In this document: positions 1 through 6,844 of the stretch, one piece after another
How the letters are laid out: each line of letters begins with the position of its first letter
Numbering within the stretch: position 1 is the stretch's first letter
Origin: a virus
Reading direction: 5' to 3' (one strand)
DNA length: 39,799 bases
IMG/VR virus record: IMGVR_UViG_3300036818_000103
Location: 1 to 39,799 of that record
Notes under the pieces: model-generated
What the model was told of the DNA's origin: nothing
The model's database searches: none
The model's input: only the letters and a program-made list of their open reading frames with translations
Program-made: the position numbers and the translations under genes

Positions 1-1467
1 CGCACGATCGACCTCGACGGTTAATGTGCCAGCCGATCCAGTCCCTGCTACTCCATTGATTGAAGCGGAGTCATCGACCTCGACGGTTAATGTGCCAGCC
101 GATCCAGTCCCTGCTACTCCATTGATTGAGGCGGAGTCATTGCGGACAACGGTAGAGTTGACAAGCGTGCCACCGCTGGCACCAATCGTAGCGTCACTAG
201 CGTGCAGCGTCCAACTGATGCGTATCTGGGAACGGCCACCGGCGCCGCCAGTGTTAGTCCCACTTGTGGCCGTCTCTCCGCCACCACCGCCAGCCGGCGC
301 GCCGCCAGCCTCACCCGTGCCACCGGTCGCAGAAGAACCAGAGCCTCCTCCGCCGCCTTCTACGTTTGCTGTACCGTGCGCGCCCCCGATCGAAGCACCA
401 TCACCGTGACCACCAGTTGCTGATGTGGTCGAGACACCGGCTGCATCTTTTCCAGCACCGCCGCCGCCACCACCGCCCTGTGTCCGTGTCGCTCCGTTAC
501 CGCCTTTGAACGAATTCAGACCAAAAGAGTTAGAAGAATGTGGGCTGACGCCACCTGTTGTGCCACTCGTCGCACCGCCGCCTTTGGCGAGCACATACGA
601 GGTTGGGGTCGATTGGAATGCGCTAACAGATGCAGCTTGTTCTAGCTGGATACCGGCAATTCGCAACGTAAATGAGATCGCAACCGCACCGCCCACGGTA
701 AACAGCAGGTATGGCTGGCACTGTGCGGTTGATGCTAGTGATGTGGCAGTGCCGCTGTAACGGGTTAATGATCCGGTGGCGATAACTGGCGGCGAGCCAG
801 AGATCGAAAGGGGATTGAATCCACCCAATCCAGCGTTTGTTACTGAGTTACAACCAACCTGAAAAACAAATCCAGTCGTATTATTCAGGTTGCCAGCAAC
901 AACCTGCATATAAATGCTAGCGGTATATGACTGTGATGCAGTTAACGGGAAACACGTGCCGGCATTGACCGCAGCCCAAATCAAGCCAAACGAGCCTGAG
1001 CCAGATGTCGTGCCAGTGAATGACACGTCGATGTAATTTAATCCGGTACCGGCATCGGTACCGACCGCAGCAACAGCGACGGTTAATCCTTTGAGGTTTG
1101 CGCTTGTGCCAACCGGAAACGTGCCAACGGCAGCACCATACATACTGCTATTGGGGATTTTGTTTTTCGGGGCTGTTCCGAATACAGCATCAGGACCAAC
1201 AGTCGAATTCGCTGCAACGGTGCCAGCAGTACCATTCTGTATTGTATAGGTAATGCCGCTAGCAATGTCAGCCGCTGAAACCGTGTAATAAGTATCGGCC
1301 CAGCATCCTCCGGCTCCGCCAGCGCCTTGGCTGCCTGTTCCGCCTGCGGCGCCTGATCCTGCTCCCCACGCCTCGATGTGTAGTGTGGCGCCGGCCGGAA
1401 TCTCTGGATCAACTGTCCAGGTTTGTGGTGAGCCACTGGTTGCTGTGAGGACGACGCTGTTGGTCAT
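1..1467 (-). CDS. Gly-rich tail fibre protein, C-terminus cut by window edge
   Basis: The frame is open for 489 codons from the ATG at 1467 to base 1, with no stop, so the gene continues outside the window. The N-terminal third (MTNSVVLTATSGSPQTWTVD) is a beta-rich segment. The middle is a Gly/Ala/Ser-rich stretch with many GGGG and GGAG runs, typical of the Gly-rich domains at the tips of phage fibres. The visible C-terminal part carries a 22-residue unit repeated twice in tandem. I infer a tail fibre or adhesin-type structural protein from composition and from its place next to other fibre genes; no catalytic motif is visible. The start codon lies just after AATATAA, with no clear Shine-Dalgarno. 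Confidence 0.7.
   Translation of the reverse strand, partial: MTNSVVLTATSGSPQTWTVDPEIPAGATLHIEAWGAGSGAAGGTGSQGAGGAGGCWADTYYTVSAADIASGITYTIQNGTAGTVAANSTVGPDAVFGTAPKNKIPNSSMYGAAVGTFPVGTSANLKGLTVAVAAVGTDAGTGLNYIDVSFTGTTSGSGSFGLIWAAVNAGTCFPLTASQSYTASIYMQVVAGNLNNTTGFVFQVGCNSVTNAGLGGFNPLSISGSPPVIATGSLTRYSGTATSLASTAQCQPYLLFTVGGAVAISFTLRIAGIQLEQAASVSAFQSTPTSYVLAKGGGATSGTTGGVSPHSSNSFGLNSFKGGNGATRTQGGGGGGGAGKDAAGVSTTSATGGHGDGASIGGAHGTANVEGGGGGSGSSATGGTGEAGGAPAGGGGGETATSGTNTGGAGGRSQIRISWTLHASDATIGASGGTLVNSTVVRNDSASINGVAGTGSAGTLTVEVDDSASINGVAGTGSAGTLTVEVDRA
7..138 (-). repeat. 66-bp tandem direct repeat (22 aa) inside the fibre gene
   Basis: Bases 7-72 and 73-138 are two copies of one 66-bp unit with a single mismatch (position 64 versus 130). 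The unit is a multiple of three and encodes a 22-residue element containing SINGVAGTGSAGTLTVEVD. More copies may lie beyond the window edge. Such units usually expand and contract by recombination and change fibre length. Confidence 0.85.
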
Positions 1468-1530
1468 TTATATTACGTAGCTGGAATTAAATAGTATAGT
1501 TCTCTCTCGCTCAAACACATGCTCTTGCCG

Positions 1531-1568
1531 TAATTAGATTCATGGTTTAAACACCATGAATCTGATTA
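1531..1568. terminator. Strong 16-bp inverted repeat between two tail genes
   Basis: The arms 1531-1546 and 1553-1568 pair over 16 bp with one G-T pair and a 6-nt loop. The hairpin lies between the stop of the gene ending at 1581 and the start at 1467, both on the minus strand. No T-tract follows on either strand, so it may be a weak or bidirectional terminator or an mRNA-processing or stability hairpin. Confidence 0.5.
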
Positions 1569-1580
1569 ACTACGTTGCAG

Positions 1581-1976
1581 CTACCTCAATGTGATAGTAA
1601 GTTCACCTGCTGCTATGACCAATGAATCGCCCACGCCGAGGGTGCGCACGGTCGAAAGCAACCCGTACCACAGATAGTTTCCGTTGGTCGGCGACGCGGT
1701 GTCCCAGATGCTAATGCCCGATACGGAACAAGCACCAGAGACAGGACCGAACGTCATCGGCACGGTATTCGACCCGGAACCCGCTGGCGAATCCGCAGGG
1801 GCGAAGCTGACGGCTTGTCGCGTGATACCAGACCCGAGCGCGACCTCAGATGCGCTGACGGAACTGGGCGAACCCAAGCTGATGTTGACACCGAGTGCGG
1901 TCGGACGCGTCGGGGTTGCGCCCAACAAAACCCAATCGAGCATAGCTTTCTCGGCGTAGACCGCGATACCTGCCAT
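1581..1976 (-). CDS. Small tail structural protein
   Basis: 131 residues. The pattern (short N-terminal helix with MLDWVLLGATPTRPTALGV, a TRQAVSFAPA segment, a central SGISIWDTASPTNGNYLWYG segment and an ending GDSLVIAAGELTITL) matches the layout of a common family of small phage tail or decoration proteins, in which a 'sG..R..v.F..a' strand is followed by 'fgi.d...gg..l..g.l' and a final 'i.aG.l.i.l' strand. The ATG has an AAAGG Shine-Dalgarno overlapping the end of the upstream glycosyltransferase gene, so the two are probably co-translated. The family assignment is from memory and the exact virion position is unknown. Confidence 0.6.
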   Translation of the reverse strand: MAGIAVYAEKAMLDWVLLGATPTRPTALGVNISLGSPSSVSASEVALGSGITRQAVSFAPADSPAGSGSNTVPMTFGPVSGACSVSGISIWDTASPTNGNYLWYGLLSTVRTLGVGDSLVIAAGELTITLR

Positions 1977-1980
1977 AGGA

Positions 1981-3057
1981 TTAACCTTTACTCTCTAGTT
2001 GTTGTAACACTTCTACGTCGAAGTCTTTTGCAGTCTGGATAATCGTCTCGACGCTAATGTCGGTCATGCATGCGGATGCATTACCATCTTTGTTAGGCGT
2101 GCATGTATCAATTACATCGTGCAATCTGTGACAAGGAGAACACGGAACTCTTTCACGATCAGCGTGCAATGAAATTGTTTGGTTCCAATATTTGGTAATG
2201 TTTTCAGGCGAAGCATGGCTGAGCAGCACGATTTTGGGCATATCTTCCATAGCCACCGCCCACATTGGGCCTGTGTCCGGTCCAATCATCAAATCGCACG
2301 CCTGTGCTTGGGTTAATGAGCGACGGATGGCCCAACTCGGCTTGTCCGGTTCCGGTGAGAGCGCCAGATGCAAACCATCATCCGTTCCGTTCTGTCGTTG
2401 CACATGTTCCTGGATAGATTTGGCGATTTCGTAGTCTTTTCCAGGTGCTCCGAACATGATAACCGGCGTATTTAACTCTTTGATCAACCGTGCAATAGCC
2501 ATCGCTGAATACGGATAGAGTTTATCAAAACGTGAGCCGGCGATACACCACCCAATGACCCGATTACCCACTTTGGTTTTGGTCTCTATCGCTTTCTGAC
2601 GTTCTTCGTCTGTGGGATAAAACCGTGGGCCTATGGTGAAATCATAAGGTACTTCGCAAACGTCGTGCACCATCTCTAGATAGCTTTTGCCGCACAGTTT
2701 GCGACGCACGGAAGCTGGCCAATAAAACTGAGTCTGCGCCGGAATCAGCGCGAGTGTCGATTCGCACGTATGCGACAGATTGACGAATTTTTCAAATTCA
2801 CCGGAACGGCCCACAAACCATTGTTGCCAGGATAACAGATCGCCGGAAGTACCGCGGGCGATGTCGCCGTCTTTCTTGACAGACAGTTTGTCTACATAAG
2901 GGTTATTTTCGAATATGACGTGATGAGGTTCTTGCGCAATCACCTCGACATTGTATTTTTGGGCGATCAATGGTAAGGCTGAGGTGACCATCAAATTGTC
3001 ACCGATGCTACCCAACCGTACAACACCGAACCAACCACGTTTCTGCAAAATAGCCAC
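1981..3057 (-). CDS. Glycosyltransferase family 9 (heptosyltransferase-like)
   Basis: 358 residues. The N-terminus carries the GT9 signature RLGSIGDNLMVTSALP (about residues 14-29). The C-terminal half has the second Rossmann domain with IGWCIAGSRFDKLYP and the GPDTGPMWAVAMEDMPKIVL segment that binds the nucleotide-sugar in ADP-heptose:LPS heptosyltransferases. The family transfers heptose or related sugars to lipopolysaccharide core. In a phage tail operon the target could be a fibre protein or the host surface; that is inference. It starts with GTG (3057) after GCTGAGG. The downstream small tail gene follows within 5 nt. A transferase in the middle of a fibre-gene run is unusual. Confidence 0.85.
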   Translation of the reverse strand: MAILQKRGWFGVVRLGSIGDNLMVTSALPLIAQKYNVEVIAQEPHHVIFENNPYVDKLSVKKDGDIARGTSGDLLSWQQWFVGRSGEFEKFVNLSHTCESTLALIPAQTQFYWPASVRRKLCGKSYLEMVHDVCEVPYDFTIGPRFYPTDEERQKAIETKTKVGNRVIGWCIAGSRFDKLYPYSAMAIARLIKELNTPVIMFGAPGKDYEIAKSIQEHVQRQNGTDDGLHLALSPEPDKPSWAIRRSLTQAQACDLMIGPDTGPMWAVAMEDMPKIVLLSHASPENITKYWNQTISLHADRERVPCSPCHRLHDVIDTCTPNKDGNASACMTDISVETIIQTAKDFDVEVLQQLESKG

Positions 3058-3137
3058 CTCAGCTAAACAGTGTGACGGAACCCTGTAGCCCGAGTTGGTC
3101 CCTGTCTATATATCTCTTAAGCCGTCTAGGACCGGTG

Positions 3138-4076
3138 CTAGGCTACAGCCCAACAAGACTTCCACGCCGCAGCGATTGAAGAATTAGCAGTCCAATCCCA
3201 TTCGGACCCGCTCCATACATATATTCCAAGCTGATTTATGTGTATGTTATTGGCAGTTATGGTATTAGTTAAATTAGTCGGAAACGTTGTATTTGTTGAG
3301 CTAGTCTCTCCGAGACCAAAGCCGTTTCCGCCGGACTGCGCCATATTATACATATCAATGAAAGCCACATCCGTTGATCCGCCGGAACGGTGCGAGGCAA
3401 TTGTATCGGCGTTATAAGGTGATCCGTACATATCAATCCATATTTGATCACAGTGCGACGCACCGGGGAAAAAGTTCATGTACGGCACGCCGACACCTGT
3501 TCCGACATTCGGATTCCAAGCGACGATTATTGAAACACCATTGGATGTCGCCCAGGTTTTGCTCAGTGTATAGATGTGCTGGAAAGCACTGACAAAAGCA
3601 GCAGGAGCACCGGACGTCGTCATGATCTGCCAAGCATATTGACCAGACAGGTTCATCTCCCAGCCTGGGCGAACGAACACTTTAGTGAAACCGTTGCTCT
3701 TACATGCGGCATAGAACGCTTGAATAGCACTATCCCACCCGCCGCTGCTGATGCTGGCAAAATCGCTCATGGCGCTCGATGTCGTCACGGCCATTGGTAA
3801 GCCGTAGCTGATCGTTTTAACACCAAATCCAGCAATTGTTGGAAGACGAGAGTTATAGGCTCCCGGCCAACTGCTGGTTGAATTACCACTTGAATTAGGC
3901 AAATAATCCATCCAACAAGTATTGGCAGAAGTGACATTCATCTTAGATAAAAAATTATTCCATGTAGTAGTAGTGCTGGCATAACCTGGACCAGCCGTGA
4001 GAATGGCTTGGGACGAGGAACTCGTTAGCGTAACCGACAATGGACTTGTAGTTGTATGGCCGATAGGCGTTGCCAT
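3138..4076 (-). CDS. GH26-like glycoside hydrolase tail protein (depolymerase)
   Basis: 312 residues from the ATG at 4076, which has TTGGAA upstream; a GTG at 4106 would add 10 residues but has no ribosome site. The fold signals are those of clan GH-A family 26 (beta-mannanase type): VFVRPGWEMN with the general acid/base Glu at about residue 140, VAWNPN, DQIWIDMYG, and GLGETSS with the nucleophile Glu at about 257. I infer an endo-acting hydrolase that cuts a host exopolysaccharide during adsorption. It has no signal peptide, as expected for a virion protein. An 8-bp inverted repeat (3083-3090 with 3141-3148) brackets its end. Confidence 0.7.
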   Translation of the reverse strand: MATPIGHTTTSPLSVTLTSSSSQAILTAGPGYASTTTTWNNFLSKMNVTSANTCWMDYLPNSSGNSTSSWPGAYNSRLPTIAGFGVKTISYGLPMAVTTSSAMSDFASISSGGWDSAIQAFYAACKSNGFTKVFVRPGWEMNLSGQYAWQIMTTSGAPAAFVSAFQHIYTLSKTWATSNGVSIIVAWNPNVGTGVGVPYMNFFPGASHCDQIWIDMYGSPYNADTIASHRSGGSTDVAFIDMYNMAQSGGNGFGLGETSSTNTTFPTNLTNTITANNIHINQLGIYVWSGSEWDWTANSSIAAAWKSCWAVA

Positions 4077-4120
4077 GTTATTTCCAATTAAAAGGTCTGA
4101 TGTCACAAAACATGCTGATG

Positions 4121-5128
4121 CTATCCTACCAAGATCGAGGCGGTGATTGTAATGTTATACGATCCCGCCCCCAATGTATTGCCAGATGCAACGACGAGGT
4201 TATAGGGAGAAGCGCTACCAGTGATCGTAAAGCTCGACGCATTTGTGCCGCTCAATGAAAGAGCGCCGCCCCAACTTGCGAAACTGCTGGCGTCCGACAT
4301 AGTAACTGTGATTTGGCCAACGACTGTTCCTCCGGTCGCGCCTTGCGTGTAAGTAGTCGTGCTCAGCGCCACAGTATAACCAAACTCTACATATTGAGAT
4401 GCTGCTGGACTCCAATACCACCAATCATCAAATGATCCAGACACGGCGTGCTGGAAGATCGTGTTGTCATGGTAGAACAATGCGACGACGTTTCCGGTAT
4501 TGCTTTGGACAACGCCATTCAGACTGATCTGACTACCGGATGTGAGAGCAAATACGTTGTAAGGCCCGCTGGGTTGCGCAGTCTTCAAGGTTGTAGACGC
4601 ATTGATCGTTGGACCGGCCGTCGTTACGGTTGTAGCTTCCGCCGACTCGCCACTCACGCCACTAATTGAGAAGGCTTGGGTGAATGGTGAGTCGCTTGCG
4701 GAACTCTGTGTGGCAACGATGTTGATGTTATAGCTTCTGACAGAAGTGCTGGCAGAGGCCAACTGAAGTTGATTGCCAACGATCTGAAAGAATGCTGCAT
4801 CAGTGCCGGTCACAGTCAACATCCCGATGAAGCTCCCACCGGTTGTCGTTACTGTGACATTGCCGACCAGAGTCCCGATCGGTGATCCGGTATTGAATGA
4901 TGTATCGCTTAGCGCGATGCTGTTAATAGTCAAACTCGACAACGTAGCTACTGAAACCGTGGACGATGCGGTTTGACCGAATGAATTGTTCGCTACAACA
5001 TCAAAATCATACGCCGTGCTAGACTGGAGGCCGGTGATCGTCACCGGTGGAGAAGCAACCGGTGATCCCCAATTGATCCACGTCGGTGATCCGGTTACTC
5101 GATATCTCGGTTGATACGTCAAACTCAT
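4121..5128 (-). CDS. Tail fibre accessory protein with partial FnIII and cadherin/Ig-like domains
   Basis: 335 residues. It opens directly at the third strand of a fibronectin type III fold (YQPRYRVTGSPTWINWG ... YDFDVVANNSFGQ), so the first two FnIII strands are missing from this frame. They appear to be in the 26-residue frame just upstream, with an ATGA overlap. Two cadherin/Ig-like beta domains follow (about 65-150 and 235-335), separated by a segment with FDDWWYWSPAASQYVEF. Such domains are spacers and sugar-binding elements in fibres. No enzyme motif is visible. The next gene downstream is the GH26-like hydrolase, which may be its enzymatic partner. Confidence 0.65.
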   Translation of the reverse strand: MSLTYQPRYRVTGSPTWINWGSPVASPPVTITGLQSSTAYDFDVVANNSFGQTASSTVSVATLSSLTINSIALSDTSFNTGSPIGTLVGNVTVTTTGGSFIGMLTVTGTDAAFFQIVGNQLQLASASTSVRSYNINIVATQSSASDSPFTQAFSISGVSGESAEATTVTTAGPTINASTTLKTAQPSGPYNVFALTSGSQISLNGVVQSNTGNVVALFYHDNTIFQHAVSGSFDDWWYWSPAASQYVEFGYTVALSTTTYTQGATGGTVVGQITVTMSDASSFASWGGALSLSGTNASSFTITGSASPYNLVVASGNTLGAGSYNITITASILVG

Positions 5129-5205
5129 GTTAAGGCCACGGTCGTCGTTATTTCACTGACAACTGTAACTACTGGCGGCGTAGGCTTGCGCTTTGTTTTG
5201 GCCAT
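5125..5205 (-). CDS. 26-residue frame holding the missing start of the FnIII domain
   Basis: The frame begins with an ATG that overlaps the stop of the spike gene (TAATG) and ends in a TGA that overlaps the next ATG (ATGA), so it tiles the gap exactly. Its sequence, AKTKRKPTPPVVTVVSEITT followed by TVALT, looks like the Pro-rich linker plus strands A and B of the FnIII domain whose remaining strands open the next gene. It is either a coupled micro-gene or the 5' end of one gene now broken by a frameshift. Confidence 0.45.
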   Translation of the reverse strand: MAKTKRKPTPPVVTVVSEITTTVALT

Positions 5206-6296
5206 TAGGTGAGGTTGCCGGTCGTGGTCAATCCAGTGACGCTAGCATTGATGGCCGTCGATCCACTGTGGCCACGCCATGAGTTGCCAATCATGATGAT
5301 CGATGTATTGGCGCCGCCACCCACGGCATTCACCGGGGTCGTGCCAGTGGTCGCGTCGAACTTGGTACTGTTGCCACTCACGGCAGTCTCGGTATTACCG
5401 GAAAGATACAGATGGTTGCCACTCATCGTCACCTGATCAGCAAAGTTCCGCATAATATTGCCATTGATCACACCATTACGATTGTTGGTCCAGCGGATGT
5501 TGGATGCACCATTCGAATCGACGATATTCGCACTGATGACGTTATCCTCGGTTGTGTCAACCTGGATACCGTTGCCTGAGTTGAACTCGATCTTGCAGTG
5601 CGAGATGATATTGTCGTTGGCACCGCTATCTAGCTGAATCCCGTTCGTATTGCCGTTGAAACCGCTATGCGTGATGCGAGAATCCGTTACATTCCAAATA
5701 CCCAAGGAGTTATACGAGAATGTGCAATTGGCGACGAAGATGGTTGCATACTGACCATTGATCGCACTATTGCACGACGTGAATATGCATCGATCGAAAA
5801 TGAATGGAATGGCTGCCGCACAGAGCACGCCGTCATGAGTGCCGTCACCGATCAACGCGATATTGGCTAAACCACCTCCGCGATTATCGCTTGCGACGGA
5901 CGTCGCTGACATCGTGATTGCGGCGCTGGTACCCGATGTCTTCTTCAAGACACTGCCAAGTAGGGTCGTGACGGTCCCGCCGAGATAAGAGTTTGTTGGT
6001 GCTGCCCCTACAAGAGTGACACCGGTAGGGATCGTGATTGAAGAGATGATGCTGACGCCGGCAGGCGCCATGACAATATACTTGCCGGAACCAGTTGCGG
6101 CGGTAAAGGCGTTACCCCAGGCGGTTGTATCATTCGTTGAGCCGTTTGCAGTGACGCCGAAATCAGCCGCCCAGATCACATCGCCGAAGCGAGCACGCAT
6201 GGTCCGCGCAGTAGCGCCGGTACCAGTTGGAACCTGTGTTGCAAGCGATGCATCACCGCTCAATGGAAGAGAGGGGATATTGTATAGGTATGACAT
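5205..6296 (-). CDS. Right-handed beta-helix tail spike (pectate-lyase-3-like)
   Basis: 363 residues from the ATG at 6296, which overlaps the upstream stop (TGATG). After a short N-terminal segment comes ARFGDVIWAADFGVTANGST and NDTTAW, the classic start of phage spike beta-helices of the pectate lyase 3 superfamily, then many short repeats rich in N, G, I and V (NDNIISHCKIEFNSGNGIQV type coils) up to about residue 330. Such spikes bind and often cut capsular or O-antigen polysaccharide; an active site cannot be assigned by eye. It is coupled upstream to another fibre protein and downstream to the 26-residue frame. Confidence 0.75.
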   Translation of the reverse strand: MSYLYNIPSLPLSGDASLATQVPTGTGATARTMRARFGDVIWAADFGVTANGSTNDTTAWGNAFTAATGSGKYIVMAPAGVSIISSITIPTGVTLVGAAPTNSYLGGTVTTLLGSVLKKTSGTSAAITMSATSVASDNRGGGLANIALIGDGTHDGVLCAAAIPFIFDRCIFTSCNSAINGQYATIFVANCTFSYNSLGIWNVTDSRITHSGFNGNTNGIQLDSGANDNIISHCKIEFNSGNGIQVDTTEDNVISANIVDSNGASNIRWTNNRNGVINGNIMRNFADQVTMSGNHLYLSGNTETAVSGNSTKFDATTGTTPVNAVGGGANTSIIMIGNSWRGHSGSTAINASVTGLTTTGNLT

Positions 6297-6808
6297 CAGA
6301 CGACACCCCAAATTGTGCCCGTAAACACTAGATCGATCGAAGCGTACGCGATGTTGATGACAACACCTGTGCCGCCGGATACCCCGTCGATGTTCTGGCT
6401 TGCTGTGATAGTAATGTTGTTTGTAGCGGCATCGCCCTTGCCATCCTTAATCGTAATGATACGTCCAGTGGCGGGCGAGGCAGGTAGAACGACGCTGGTG
6501 GCTGCTCCGCTAGCCTTGTTGATGATCACGTAACGATCTGTAGTGACGACTGAATAGCTGCCGGTGCCTGTGAAGACACTTACTTTCTTCACTTCAGCGG
6601 CGGCGCTGGTGGTCGTGCCATTGAAGGTTGCTCCGCCGCTCAGGACGAGGGGGCCAGCGATGGTCTGTGATGTGGGCTGGCTGAGACTGAGCGCATCCGA
6701 AAATGCGTTGTTGATCCCAAGCGGAATTGACCCTCCGGTGTTCGCTCCGAACTCGGTGCCGTCTACAAAGACGATCCCAACTCCATATTGATTTGATGCA
6801 ACGCTAAT
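6296..6808 (-). CDS. Tail fibre segment protein with a non-standard start codon
   Basis: The frame is open from a TAG at 6824-6826 to the stop at 6296. It reads SVASNQYGVGIVFVDGTEFG, then INNAFSDALSLSQPTS, then DRYVIINKASGAATSVVLP and ATGRIITIKDGKGD. The second half matches the protein ending at 20092 (DRYV...LPSGPATGRIICIKDSGG) and the first half matches the N-termini of other fibres here, so the coding region clearly extends upstream of the first in-frame GTG (6592). No ATG, GTG or TTG lies before that GTG. Candidates are an ATT at 6808 with GGAG nine bases ahead, or a CTG at 6823. I use 6808 (170 residues); the start is uncertain. Confidence 0.65.
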   Translation of the reverse strand: MSVASNQYGVGIVFVDGTEFGANTGGSIPLGINNAFSDALSLSQPTSQTIAGPLVLSGGATFNGTTTSAAAEVKKVSVFTGTGSYSVVTTDRYVIINKASGAATSVVLPASPATGRIITIKDGKGDAATNNITITASQNIDGVSGGTGVVINIAYASIDLVFTGTIWGVV

Positions 6809-6832
6809 GGTACGATACTCCAGCTAGATGTC

Positions 6833-6838
6833 TATTTA
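6833..6838 (-). promoter_or_regulatory. TAAATA element (late-promoter-like)
   Basis: CTAAATAG lies in the 20-nt gap behind the 1400-residue fibre gene, upstream of the fibre gene that lacks a standard start. It is one of a set of TAAATA elements at gene starts in this window. Confidence 0.4.
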
Positions 6839-6844
6839 GAGCTA

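Noticed and set aside
1488-1493. TAAATA at 1488 (plus) and 2469 (minus) as further promoter elements
   Set aside because: The first has no plus-strand gene behind it and the second lies inside the GT9 gene away from any start; both are compatible with chance.
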